64,000 nucleotides of DNA, from the NCBI GenBank assembly GCA_003116975.1, contig BGKB01000029.1, positions 186,001 through 250,000 on the forward strand. Direction: 5' to 3'. The notes beneath the pieces are model-generated. The model made no database searches. It was not told the DNA's origin and was given only the letters and a program-made list of their open reading frames with translations. This DNA comes from Aurantiochytrium sp. KH105. Its lineage: Eukaryota; Sar; Bigyra; Thraustochytrida; Thraustochytriidae. Below, in pieces: positions 17,731 to 27,700 of the stretch; within the stretch, counting starts at the first letter, position 1; every line of letters begins with the position of its first letter. The translations under genes and the position numbers were made by a program.

Positions 17731-19464
17731 TTACGCCCTCTTATGCAGTGGACCACGGTTTCTTTCATCTTCGAGCTGATCAAAGGCCGCGCGTCCCATC
17801 GCAGTCTTGGCGTCGATAATGGTCAATTCATCAGCATCGTCATGTTCGTCGTCCGTGTGGATCCCGTTTCCTTTGCCATGTTCATCAGTACGACCGTGAC
17901 TTTTTTCTCCGCGTTTATCAGAACGAAAGGCGTCGTCAATGTGCCGCTTGAATCTCAGCTCCGTGTGCATCCATTCATGTCCGTTGGCATCTTGGACACC
18001 CTCATCCTCCATTTGATTCTCACCAATGCCACCCTTGTAGTTTTCCTCCTCTTTTAAAGTATCATTTGTGTTGCTGGCACTAGTTGATTTGCCATTGGCA
18101 TGGGCGCCAGCTTTGGCAAGCTTGGCCTGAAACTCTTGCAACTTGGCAAGTGTGTTTCGCTGGTGCGACTTTTGGGACGCTGCGCCCGCAGGTCGCCTTT
18201 GCAGATACTTTGCACGTCGCTGCTCAAATGCGCTCATGGATGCCGAAGCCGATGTCGACTTGCCTTGCGCGTCCTTTGAAGTACCGCGAAGTTCTTGACG
18301 CAGCGATTCATACTCATCCTTTGGCTGCGCGTCGCTCACCCTTTTGCTCTTTTTAGCCTCGTTATCAAGCTTTTTATCCTTTTCCTTTCGTCTCCGTTTC
18401 TCTTTCTCTTCGCGAGTGCCATCGCTTTCGTCGCTCTTGTTTCTCTCGTCGTCACTTCGACGGCTCCGCTTGCGAGAGCGTTCCCGTTTGTCGTCCTTTT
18501 TCGATTTCTTTTCTTTCTTGGACCTCTTCCTTTCCTTTCTGCTCTCTTTCTTGTCTGCTCTCTTTGCTTTCTCGACCATCTCTGATTCGTCAACATCGAC
18601 CCGCGCAAGCTCCTGGCTCTCCTTTGCACTCTGTTTTTCTATATCCGTGTTTTCCTTTGCTTTGGGGCCTTCTCCGTCTTTCGCAGCACTTTCTTCCGTT
18701 GTCCGTGCATCCCGCGACGGTTGAAGTGCAAAATTCTGCAAGCTCAACGCAGCGGGGATATTCGAGCCATCGTCGGCATCTTCTTCATCTTCGTCAGCGC
18801 CAAAAGAGACGAGACGCGTATCCTTCTTGTCGAGATGTTTTTGTGCCTTCTTCTTGCGTTTCTCCTCTTTGCGAGCTTGCTTGCGTAACTTGGAGGCCTC
18901 AACCTCTTGCCGCGATTTGCGAGGCTTGATGTCGGGAAATGGCTGGTCCACGACCGTTGCAGAGAGAATGCGCGGCTCGGGAGCTACAGGACGACCACTT
19001 GCGTCCACCTCGACAGCCTCGAACTTGTGAAGATTGTAAATGGAGTCTCCGGTGACTTTGCCAAAGATCGTGTGCTGCTTGTTGAGCCATTCGCACGGCC
19101 CAAGCGTGACGAAGAACTGGCTCTGATTTGAGTTTCGCTTTTCATCCTTGGGGGCCATGGCAAGAAGACCAGCACGTGAAAAGAACAGCCTCTGGTGGAT
19201 CTCGTCCTTGAAGGCTTTGCCATCCTCGAAAATAGAGGCACCGCCTGCGCCGGTTCCCGTTGGATCGCCCGTTTGCGCCATGAACTTTTTCACGATGCGA
19301 TGAAAAATGACGTCTTCATAGTACCGCTCCATGCAAAGTTGTACAAAGTTTCTGCACGCGAGTGGCGCCTGCTGCGACCACAAGTCCACCTGCAGGTCTC
19401 CGACGCTCGTCTTGAGCACCACGCGCCCAGCGGTCGGCGGCTCCTCTATGCGCGGAGCCTCCAT
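17731..19464 (-). CDS. CWC27: Cyclophilin-type peptidyl-prolyl isomerase CWC27, spliceosome-associated
   Basis: The 577-residue protein starts at the ATG at 19464 (MEAPRIEEPPTAGRV), which aligns with the CWC27 start. Residues ~10-175 are a cyclophilin domain: FHRIVKKFMAQTGDPTGTG (Arg56, Phe61, Gln65), SNQSQFFVTLG and CEWLNKQHTIFGKVTGD. The QEPPT-type start and HTIFGKVTGD closely match CWC27. Trp126 is present at the cyclosporin/proline-site tryptophan, which human CWC27 lacks, so this one may be catalytically active. The rest is Lys/Glu/Asp/Ser-rich with many KKEKK runs, as in the family. CWC27 acts in activated spliceosomes. The frame is open 78 codons upstream, but that part crosses a GCTT microsatellite and is excluded. 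Confidence 0.9.
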   Translation of the reverse strand: MEAPRIEEPPTAGRVVLKTSVGDLQVDLWSQQAPLACRNFVQLCMERYYEDVIFHRIVKKFMAQTGDPTGTGAGGASIFEDGKAFKDEIHQRLFFSRAGLLAMAPKDEKRNSNQSQFFVTLGPCEWLNKQHTIFGKVTGDSIYNLHKFEAVEVDASGRPVAPEPRILSATVVDQPFPDIKPRKSRQEVEASKLRKQARKEEKRKKKAQKHLDKKDTRLVSFGADEDEEDADDGSNIPAALSLQNFALQPSRDARTTEESAAKDGEGPKAKENTDIEKQSAKESQELARVDVDESEMVEKAKRADKKESRKERKRSKKEKKSKKDDKRERSRKRSRRSDDERNKSDESDGTREEKEKRRRKEKDKKLDNEAKKSKRVSDAQPKDEYESLRQELRGTSKDAQGKSTSASASMSAFEQRRAKYLQRRPAGAASQKSHQRNTLAKLQEFQAKLAKAGAHANGKSTSASNTNDTLKEEENYKGGIGENQMEDEGVQDANGHEWMHTELRFKRHIDDAFRSDKRGEKSHGRTDEHGKGNGIHTDDEHDDADELTIIDAKTAMGRAAFDQLEDERNRGPLHKRA

Positions 19465-19626
19465 GATCGCTGGTTGGCTCTCGAGCTCGCGCTCAAGGTC
19501 GAGTGCCTGTCTGTGGCGGTCCGCGGTGCAAGCGCAGCGCTTAACGTAGCGCGATCGGAGACGGAGTCGGCGCGTCTGCCAGCGGTTGCCTCGACCTTTT
19601 CTCTTTGGGCTTGCCGTCGCGAGAGA

Positions 19627-19664
<38 letters not shown>

Positions 19665-20530
19665 GTGGTGGTCTTTTGTTGTTGACAAGGCGAGACAAGG
19701 GGGAAAAAAAATTGCAGCAACTTCAACTTCAAGATCATCATTTGCCCATCCAATGATGGTCTTTGCAAAGACAATCCTGCGTGTCTTCGCTTCAAAAGAC
19801 GTCACTTCAAACGACTTGGATCTCAATCGTCGCAATCGTCTTGCGCTCAAATTGTTTTGCTTCTTAAAAAAATCGTATTGTGCTCGAATCACCTGTCTTT
19901 CGTCCGAACATTATGGAGAGCTCACCTAACCTTTGGTTCCCAATGACGAAAATTACGATAGCTTTTTGATGAAAGCTTGTGGGTCTTGGCATATCAAGTT
20001 GATCAAGTCTTTGCATCTCTTTTCATACAGGTCAGAAAGAAAGGCTTATTCGGCCTCTCCGTGAGGTCCATGCATGCTAGTTGATTTTAGCAAAGAGCCG
20101 AGAGTGACCTCACATCTAGATTGTCTGGTCCTATCAACTTTCTGTCGAATGGTTCCTATCATTATTGGTGCAATCTACTGCACCCTCCTGCTCTGTTTCT
20201 TGGAAAGCAATATCCCTTCCTTGCGCCTACTTTCTTCTTCAAGGCTAGGTTCAACAACTTTCCATTCATGGTGAGGATTAACAGTGGCACACGTCTTTCC
20301 CATTCTTTTGCAAGGCCTTGCTCTCACTTTGCGGATGCACGAGCCACCTTGAATGCCCAAGATCTGCCTGCACGGATGACAATCTCCAGGTGCAGATGCG
20401 AAAACGGCCCAACACGCAAATAGACCTCATACGGAACGTCCGACGGCTTGGCAAAAGCGACACTAGCAAATCTACAATCCAGAAGGGAGCGGACGACCAG
20501 ACGCCAGGAGACGAACAACCAAGCGTAAAG
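19465..20530. promoter_or_regulatory. Divergent region between CWC27 and VOC protein
   Basis: This 1.07-kb spacer has a GCTT microsatellite close to the CWC27 start and an AT-rich, low-complexity middle (19680-20330). No ORF with a recognisable product was seen. It holds the promoters of both neighbours. Confidence 0.4.
19627..19664. repeat. (GCTT)n microsatellite, ~9.5 units
   Basis: This is a pure GCTT run 160 bp upstream of the CWC27 ATG. On the minus strand it reads as a KQAS repeat, which keeps an upstream frame open artificially. Confidence 0.95.
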
Positions 20531-21073
20531 ATGTTTAGTGCAAGCGGAAGGATCGCCGCGCGCGCGGCGCGAGGATTTGCGCAGCGCGAGCTCTCCTCGG
20601 CCACCAGCAAGGGCCCGCAGAGGTTCAAGGTCCTGGGCATTCAGCAAATTGCGCTCGGCGGCCTCGACAAGTCCGAGCTCAACAAGCTCTGGGTGGATAC
20701 CTTTGGACTGCGCAAGGTCAAGGAGTTCAAGAGTGAAAAGGAAAACGTGGACGAGGACGTGCTTGAAATGGGCAAGGGCCCCTACGCTGTCGAGGTCGAT
20801 ATCATGCAGCCCATTGATCCCAACAAGTCTCCCAAGGTCCACATTCCTGCGCTCAACCACATTGGCGTCTGGATTGACGATCTCGATGCTGCCTATGAGG
20901 AGCTCGAGGAGATGGGTGTCCGCTTTACGCCTGGTGGCGTGCGCAAGGGCGCCAGCGGTCACAACGTCTGCTTTATCCATCCCAAGGGTAACGAGAAGTC
21001 TCCCATTGGCGGCGCAGGAGTGCTCGTTGAACTCGTTCAGGCACCCCCAGAGGTCATCAAGGCCCTCAAGTAA
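20531..21073 (+). CDS. VOC (glyoxalase-fold) protein, probably mitochondrial; bacterial-type lactoylglutathione lyase-like
   Basis: This 180-residue protein starts at the ATG at 20531. Residues 1-27 are an Arg/Ala/Ser presequence ([20 protein letters not shown]), then two VOC modules. Likely metal ligands are Gln38 or Gln39 ([10 protein letters not shown]), Glu88 (AVEVD), His110 ([11 protein letters not shown]) and Glu167 (VLVELVQAP). This is the Gln/Glu/His/Glu set of human glyoxalase I. The [19 protein letters not shown] and HPKGN blocks resemble bacterial VOC proteins annotated as lactoylglutathione lyase. Methylmalonyl-CoA epimerase is an alternative, since it shares the fold and the mitochondrial site, and BCKDH feeds the same pathway. 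The substrate is not decided by sequence alone. Its stop lies 8 bp from the stop of the convergent ankyrin gene. Confidence 0.8.
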   Translation: MFSASGRIAARAARGFAQRELSSATSKGPQRFKVLGIQQIALGGLDKSELNKLWVDTFGLRKVKEFKSEKENVDEDVLEMGKGPYAVEVDIMQPIDPNKSPKVHIPALNHIGVWIDDLDAAYEELEEMGVRFTPGGVRKGASGHNVCFIHPKGNEKSPIGGAGVLVELVQAPPEVIKALK

Positions 21074-21081
21074 TCAACAAA

Positions 21082-22287
21082 TTAGGGTTTCAAAAAATTG
21101 CTGCTATCGTACGGAGGATGTTTTGCTCGAAACTCGGTGAGCGCCTTGGCTTTAGCCTCATTTTGTTTGCGTCGTAATAGCATCTCCTTGGCGCGAGTCT
21201 TGGCCAGATCTCGGAGTTGTCCTTCACTCATGTTTGCCGTTTCGCGGTCGTTCGGCGTGCCTCGCATGTCCTTTCGTACAGACTTGGCCAAAGCATTGAG
21301 CTCGTTCGCGCCATGTTGGCTTTTCAGCCAAGCGTGTGCCTTGCCTGTGACGTTCTTGACAGCTGCATCCGTGTATAGTTTCTCGCTTTGCTGTCGCTGA
21401 GTCTCGGCGGCGAGATGCTTTTCATGACAAAGAGCCGCAACCTGAGCGGCGTAAACTTGTGCCCGATCTGACACAGCGGCGACGCTGTCGTAACCATCAA
21501 GTTCTGCCTGCCGTAAACGGATCGCTTGGTCCTCTGTATGGCGAGCCTTGTCCATGATTTCCGCAAAACTTGGCCCTGTGTATTGGCGTAAAAATGCGAC
21601 GAGTCTTGCATCCGCCTCTGGATGCTCGGTCCTTCTTTGAGCAATGTCTACGGGTGTCCGTCCCCTTGCATTCCGCATTTCTAGTGATAGCATTGCGCGT
21701 GGCGATGCACGGAAAAGGGTACGAAGCATGAGCGTGTTGCCAGCACGTGCGAGCAAGTGGGCGCAAGTGTCGTTGTTTCGATCCACGGCAAGCACATTTG
21801 CTTGTTCAAGCTCCACAAGATTCCGTACGAGAAGAAGACGAAGCTTGATGTGGTTTTGCGTTCCAAGGCAAGCTTCCATGAGCGGTGTCGTTTGAGTTTC
21901 ATCGCGTTCATGAATGAGCCAAGGCGCAGCCTCGAGAAGCGCTCGGGCAACGCCCACATTTGCTGACCAGCACGCGACATGAAGCGCGCGTCGATTTCGT
22001 TGCAATAGTTTCAGTCCACCATCTCTGCAGCCTTGCAAGCATTCCGTCACAAAGCGTGTGTCACCGCGCTCGCACGCCTGCACAAAGCTGTCATGAAGCT
22101 GTGAACCGCAATATGCATCTGCACGCTCCAACTCGCTGCTCAGCTTCCACGACGCTCTGCGACGCATGCCAGGTCGCGCTACATGTACGTCATCAGTACC
22201 CTTTTCGCGGTCCTCCCCGCTATCATTGGAGCTCACCGTCTTGGCGTGTCGCAGTTTGCTCAGGGCCTTCTCCAAGTAGTCGGGCAT
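21082..22287 (-). CDS. Ankyrin-repeat protein, function unknown
   Basis: The protein has 401 residues from the first in-frame ATG (22287, MPDYLEKALSKL). The frame stays open to 22359 without another ATG, so an upstream exon or non-ATG start cannot be excluded. Residues ~75-240 hold about four ankyrin repeats (LHDSFVQACERGDTRFV, RRALHVACWSANVGVARALL, TTPLMEACLG, RGRTPVDIAQRR). The C-terminal 160 residues are helical and charged, ending FRAKHPPYDSSNF. No enzymatic motif is present. Ankyrin proteins usually bind partners; the partner is unknown. It lies head-to-tail with the next minus-strand gene, 212 bp away. Confidence 0.75.
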   Translation of the reverse strand: MPDYLEKALSKLRHAKTVSSNDSGEDREKGTDDVHVARPGMRRRASWKLSSELERADAYCGSQLHDSFVQACERGDTRFVTECLQGCRDGGLKLLQRNRRALHVACWSANVGVARALLEAAPWLIHERDETQTTPLMEACLGTQNHIKLRLLLVRNLVELEQANVLAVDRNNDTCAHLLARAGNTLMLRTLFRASPRAMLSLEMRNARGRTPVDIAQRRTEHPEADARLVAFLRQYTGPSFAEIMDKARHTEDQAIRLRQAELDGYDSVAAVSDRAQVYAAQVAALCHEKHLAAETQRQQSEKLYTDAAVKNVTGKAHAWLKSQHGANELNALAKSVRKDMRGTPNDRETANMSEGQLRDLAKTRAKEMLLRRKQNEAKAKALTEFRAKHPPYDSSNFLKP

Positions 22288-22499
22288 GGTGGTCGCGGCT
22301 TTGCTGGTCCGTGGTTCGTCTGCGACGACAGTTTCTGCCGTCGCAGCGCCTGCGGCCACTTATTTGCTCGCTGTCGCAAGACAAGAGAAGGATTTTCTGT
22401 CGTCGCGGCACTAGCTGCCTCTTGTATGCTCGCTGTCGCGTATGGAAGAGAGCGTGGCCTGTTCGAACATAAGGCTCGTTCGAGCGCAACGGATCTACT

Positions 22500-23201
22500 T
22501 TAAGGCTTGCTCACATCCCCTTCATCGGGAGTCCCGTTTTCGCCATCGCTGATCATCAAGTTGCTGCTGTCGTTCGACGAGCTCTCCGTCGCGAGATCAG
22601 GCGATGATGGCGCCAGCTGGCCAGAGGCTCGCAGGCGAGCAACCTGACGCCAGAGCCAACGTCTCGCTTCTGTCCTGGCTTGCTCTGTGTTAGCGATGGG
22701 GCGCTGTTCGAGAGGAACGCTGGCAAAAAAGAGCTCCAACTCTGCTTGGGGCCCGGGGGCCGACGTTGGGCGAGAATGGCGGCGTAAAACGTGAAGGAAA
22801 GTCAGCGAGCGCTTTGCCACAAGCGCAAGGGCCTCGGGCCTACCCAATTGTCCCACGTGCGAGACCAGAAAGTAGACTGTCGGCACGCGATGGGCCCAAA
22901 GTCGCCAAAGTAAATCTCCATCGCGAAGAACAGGCAAGAGCCAAGGATGCGCCACCATGGCGATCATAGTTGGCCCATTGCTTTGCGTCCTCCACGCAAT
23001 CACGTCGCCGTACCATATATTCACTTGCAAAAGAAATTCCTCTGAGAAATGTAGAGAAGCAAGAAAGTCTTTGTAGAGTCCTAGATCCTCGGTCGCAAGG
23101 TCATTCATTTTGCGCCAAAGCAAGCTGTTCCGCTGTCCGCTCGAGACAGCTGAAGAGCTTTGCGTTGTTAGTTTGTTGAATGAAGAGCTCCGTTTGATCA
23201 T
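22500..23201 (-). CDS. Hypothetical protein
   Basis: The protein has 233 residues from the first ATG (23201, MIKRSSSFNKLTT). The frame is open upstream to 23273 without an ATG. I do not recognise it. The central ~150 residues look folded, with many aromatic and hydrophobic residues (VNIWYGDVIAW, LLWRLWAHRVPTVYFLVSH, RRWLWRQVARL). The C-terminus is Ser/Asp/Glu-rich and disordered. No signal peptide or membrane helix is clear. It could be a small helical domain protein, or the 3' exon of a longer gene. Confidence 0.55.
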   Translation of the reverse strand: MIKRSSSFNKLTTQSSSAVSSGQRNSLLWRKMNDLATEDLGLYKDFLASLHFSEEFLLQVNIWYGDVIAWRTQSNGPTMIAMVAHPWLLPVLRDGDLLWRLWAHRVPTVYFLVSHVGQLGRPEALALVAKRSLTFLHVLRRHSRPTSAPGPQAELELFFASVPLEQRPIANTEQARTEARRWLWRQVARLRASGQLAPSSPDLATESSSNDSSNLMISDGENGTPDEGDVSKP

Positions 23202-24716
23202 CGAGCTCAGCCAACGTTGCCTCCGCGCGAATTGTGCAAGTTGTCTCCCGATGAAAAAGTCATTGGGGACCAAGTGATCGGGAGGCGCTCTCGTTCCTTC
23301 CTCATTTCTTGCCTCTGCACGAACCTCTCTTTGCTGGGCACTTCATCGTATCTTAAAAAAATAATCAGCCAAGTTTGTGTGTGCGCGAAATCTACGAAAT
23401 TTCTCCCGTTGAAAGTTATCAGGGAGAAAGCGAGCGGGAGGGGCTCTCCTTCCTTCCAGGATTCTTCTTTTATTCTTCAAAAAACGCGCCTTGGTGCAAT
23501 GGTCTGATCTCTTGCAATTGCAAAAGACTCGCAATACCGAAATGACACAGGCGCCTATGAAATGCACATAAACTCCCACCCGATGGCTGCATTTTTTTTT
23601 GATCGAATTTTGCAGCAGATTTTAAGCCACTCATGCTGATTACTGGAGTGACAAACACTGGGTTGAACGCTCAATTCGAGCTCGGTGTACACCATCAATT
23701 CACCGCAATTTTCGAGAGGCAGACAAGGTCGACATTTCATGTCCCAATGAAATGTTCTTCTTATTGACGCAAGTCTGATTGAAAGAAAGAACAACAAAGA
23801 TGATTCGTGTAAACGCATTGCGGTTCGCACGATGGGTAGGTACTTTGGATCTGCTTGTGCGTGGATGCTATAGCAGTTTACCACCCGCCCGGTGTCAAGG
23901 TGATGGGTAGCTCATCGTGACGGGTATCGTCGATTATCTTCTAAGACTTTGTTAACGCTCGTCGTCAGCATTCCTAGAATGGCTGCTACGTGTGTCTTCT
24001 GCGCTCCTCTCCGTCGGCTAGCCGAGAAAAAAAGGACTTGCTCATTTTGTTGTGCGAACGTGGCTACGGGTGCGTAATTCAGGCAGCGTCGCATCAAAGC
24101 TGCGCACTAGTTCTTGAACGCGCAGCTATGGCATAGCTGTGAAGGAGAGCGGCCTTGTTGTTTTGATTGTCACCACGCATACTTGACATCACCGCGAGCT
24201 TGCACATGATCCTGTGGTGAGCACCATCAGACCAGAGCTCTTGCTTGGAAAGTCAGGCACGTGGGTCATTCGGATTGGGCTGGACGGACCCTGAGGTCAC
24301 GAGGGATAGATAACCCACCCTTGACCCATGGTGAGATATGGGTTCGCGACTTATGTCTTTCTTCTCTCTTTCTCTCTCCCGCGCGCGTGTGTGGATTCTA
24401 GAAAGATCGAGAATGGATGTAGCATGTGCAGCTGGCGGGCGTCGGACTCTCGCGGAAGCTTTGGCTCCCTGAGGAAGAAAGTTGACCCTGCTAGAATCTT
24501 TAGAACTATAGGTCGTGTGCAACTTTTTTATTCCCTTTGGTGTATTTTATACCCTCCTAAGAGTGGAATGGGCTGCACACAGGCGTGGCTGTGGCCGGTG
24601 TATACGGCTTTATCCGGCTGTGTCACGAAAAAGAAGGAGGTATCGAAGAAGAGGTATGAAGTGTCACGAAAATCTGTAGTAGAGGCGCTCTCAGCAGCAG
24701 ATCTGATACTCGAGAT
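23202..24716. other. Intergenic region before the ARM-repeat gene (1.5 kb)
   Basis: This stretch is AT-richer than most of the window and lies between two divergent genes. It holds short A/T runs (a T-run near 23592) and a CT-rich tract at 24360-24380. No domain-bearing ORF, tRNA or clear repeat was seen. A frame open at 24328-24735 overlaps the ARM gene start in another phase and is unconvincing. Confidence 0.45.
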
Positions 24717-27700
24717 ATGTCAGCCCAATCCGTGAGCGAAGCCGAGCAGGCGCAAGCATGTCAAGTTGTCGAGAGAGTTTGCGCGATAGCCAATGAGGGC
24801 TTCGGACAAGAGCTACGGCTTGAGGTTGCCAACGAGTTGGTCGAGGCCATGCGCAAGTATGCGAAGAGCGAACATGTGCAGAAGGAGGCCTGCGGAGCTT
24901 TTGCGAAGTTCGCAGCCAAGAACGACCGCAACAAAGTGATCCTCGCTCAAGAGCTCGGCATCGGCAAGGAGATCCTCGCGGCCATGCGCAATCATTCCAG
25001 GAGCGAAGATGTTCAGAAAAATGCCTGCTCTGCTCTTTGGAGTCTTGCAGTCGATACTCGCAACAAAGAGATTCTCGGGCAGGAGCTAAAGGCCGGCAAG
25101 GAGATCGTTATGGCCATGCGTAACCATCCCATGAGCGCAGTCGTCCAGGAGAATGCATGTGGAGCGCTTCTCAGTCTAGCGTTTCAAAGCCGCAACAAAG
25201 AGACTCTCGGGCAGGAGCTAAAGGTTGGTGACGAGATTGTTGAGGCCATGCGCAATCATCCCTGGAGCGAATCTGTTCAAAAACAAGCATGTCGAGCTCT
25301 GCTCAATCTCGCATCCAACCAACGCAACCGTGTGGTCCTTGGACAAGAGCTTGAAGTCGGCAAGGACGTCGTTACGGCAATGCGCAACCATCGCGGAAGC
25401 GAGAGCTTGCAGGAGAAAGCATGCGGGGCACTTGCGAATCTCGCATCGAACAACAATCGCAATCAAGTGATCCTCGGACAAGAGCTCGAGGTTGGCAAAG
25501 AGATTGTCGCGGCAATGCGCAACCATTCCGAAAGCGAACTTGTTCAGAAGAATGCATGCGGAGCGTTGTCGTTTCTCGCATCCAACAAACGCAATCATGT
25601 GGTCCTCGGGCAGGACCTTAAGGTTGCCAACGAGATCGTTGTTGCCATGCGCAAGCATCCCAAGAGCGAATCTGTTCAGAAGAATGCCTGCTCTGCTCTT
25701 CGGAATCTCGCAGCCAATCGCCACAACATGGTGATCCTCGGGCAAAAGCTCGAGGTTGTTAAGGGGATAGTTGCGGCCATGCGCAACCATCCTGGAAGCG
25801 AATCTGTTCAAAAGAATGCCTGCTCTGCTCTTCATAAACTCGCAGCCAACGACCGCAACATGGTGGTGCTTGAACAAAAGGTCGAGGTCGGTAAGGAGAT
25901 TGTCGCGGCCATGCGCAACCACCTTAGGAGCGAGTCTGTTCAAAAATTCGCCTGCTGCGCTCTTGATACTCTCGCATTCAACGACCGCAACAAGGTCATC
26001 CTCGGACAAGAGCTCGAGGTCGGCAAGGAGATCGTCGCAGCCATGCGCAACCATCCCGAAAATGACCTTATCCAAAAAACCGCCTGCTCTGCGCTTTGGA
26101 ATCTCGCAGAAGATGCTCACAACAAGATTATTCTTGGGCAAGAGCTCGAGGTCGGCAAGGAGATCGTCACGGCGATGCGCAATCATCCCAAGAGCGAAGG
26201 CGTTCAGAAACTTGCCTGCTCTGCTCTTTGGAATCTCGCAGTCAATAATGATCGCAACAAGGTGATCCTTGGGCAAGAGCTTGAAGTCGGCAAGGAGATC
26301 ATCGCGGCCATGCGAAAGCATTCCGAGAGTGAATCTGTTCAGGAGAGTGCCTGCGGAGCTCTTAAGGGGCTCGTGGTGGCCAATGCTCGCAACCAGGAAA
26401 TCCTCGCGCAAGAGCTTGAGGTCGGCAAGGAGATTGCTGTGGCCATGCGCTTGCATCTTGGGAGCGCAGGTGTCCAATATTTGGCATGCGCTGCTCTTTC
26501 GAATCTTGCAGATAACAACTGCAACCAAATTATCTTCGGGCAAAAGCTCCAGGTCGGGAAAGACATCCTCGAGGCCATGCGCAAGCATCCAGGAAGTGAA
26601 ATTGTTCAAAGACAAGCGTGCGAAACTCTATCGAAACTCGCAGCTAACGACCGCAATCAGGTGATTCTCGAGCAAGAGCTCCAGGTTAGCAAGGAGATCG
26701 TCGCCGCCATGCGCAATCATCCCGGGAGCGAAGCTGTACAGGAGGATGCCTGCGGAGCTCTTTACAATCTCGCAGCCAATCCGCGGAACAAGGACATTCT
26801 CGGGCAAGAGCTCAAGGTCGGCAACGAGATCGTCGAGGCCATGCGCAATCATTCCGGGAGTGAAGGTGTCCAGAAGCAGGCCTGTGGAGCTTTGTGGAAT
26901 CTTGCAGCCAGAAATGCCCGCAATTGTGAAATCCTTGGGCAAGAACACAAGGTCGGGAAGGAGATTGTCGCGGCCATGCGTAACCATCCCGGAAGTGCTA
27001 TCATTCAGGAGCATGCCTGTGGAGCGCTTTCGTGTCTCGCAGCCAATACTCGCAACCAAGTGATACTCGAGCAATACCTCGAGGTAGGCAAGGAGATCCT
27101 GGCAGCCATGCGCAAACACCGCTGGAGCGAAGATGTTCAGAAGCAAGCATGCGGAGCTCTTGGGAATCTTGTCTTGAACAATAACCGCAATCAGGTAATT
27201 CTCGGACAAGAGCTTGAGGTCGGCGAGGAGATCGCCGTGGCTATGCGCGTTCATCCCAGGAGCGCAGCTGTCGTAGAAAATGCCTGCGGAGTTTTGGGGA
27301 GACTTGCAGTCAATGTCCGAAACAAAGTGATTCTCGGGCAAAAGGTAGGGGTCGGCAAAGATATCATTACGGTCATGCGCAAGCATCCAGGGAGCGCAAT
27401 TCTTCAAAAGAATGCCTGTTTTGCGCTTTGGAATCTCGCAAGCAATGATCGCAACAGGGAGATCCTCGGGCAGGACCTCAAGGCCGGCGAGGAGATTGTC
27501 GCGGCCATGCGCAACCATCCCAAAAGCGAATATGTTCAGGAATATGCCTGCGCTGCTCTTTGTGATCTCGCATTCAATGATCGCAACAATAAGATCCTCG
27601 GACAAGACCTCGAGGTCAGCAAGGAGATCGTCGCGGCAATGCGCAACCATTCCATGAGCGCAGTCATCCAGGAGAGAGCATGCGGAGCTCTCTGGAATCT

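Noticed and set aside
19465-19698. 78-codon extension of CWC27 with KQAS repeats
   Set aside because: It crosses a GCTT microsatellite; the family start lies at 19464.
24328-24735. 135-codon frame overlapping the ARM gene start
   Set aside because: Different phase from the ARM gene, no domain, and overlaps its first codons.
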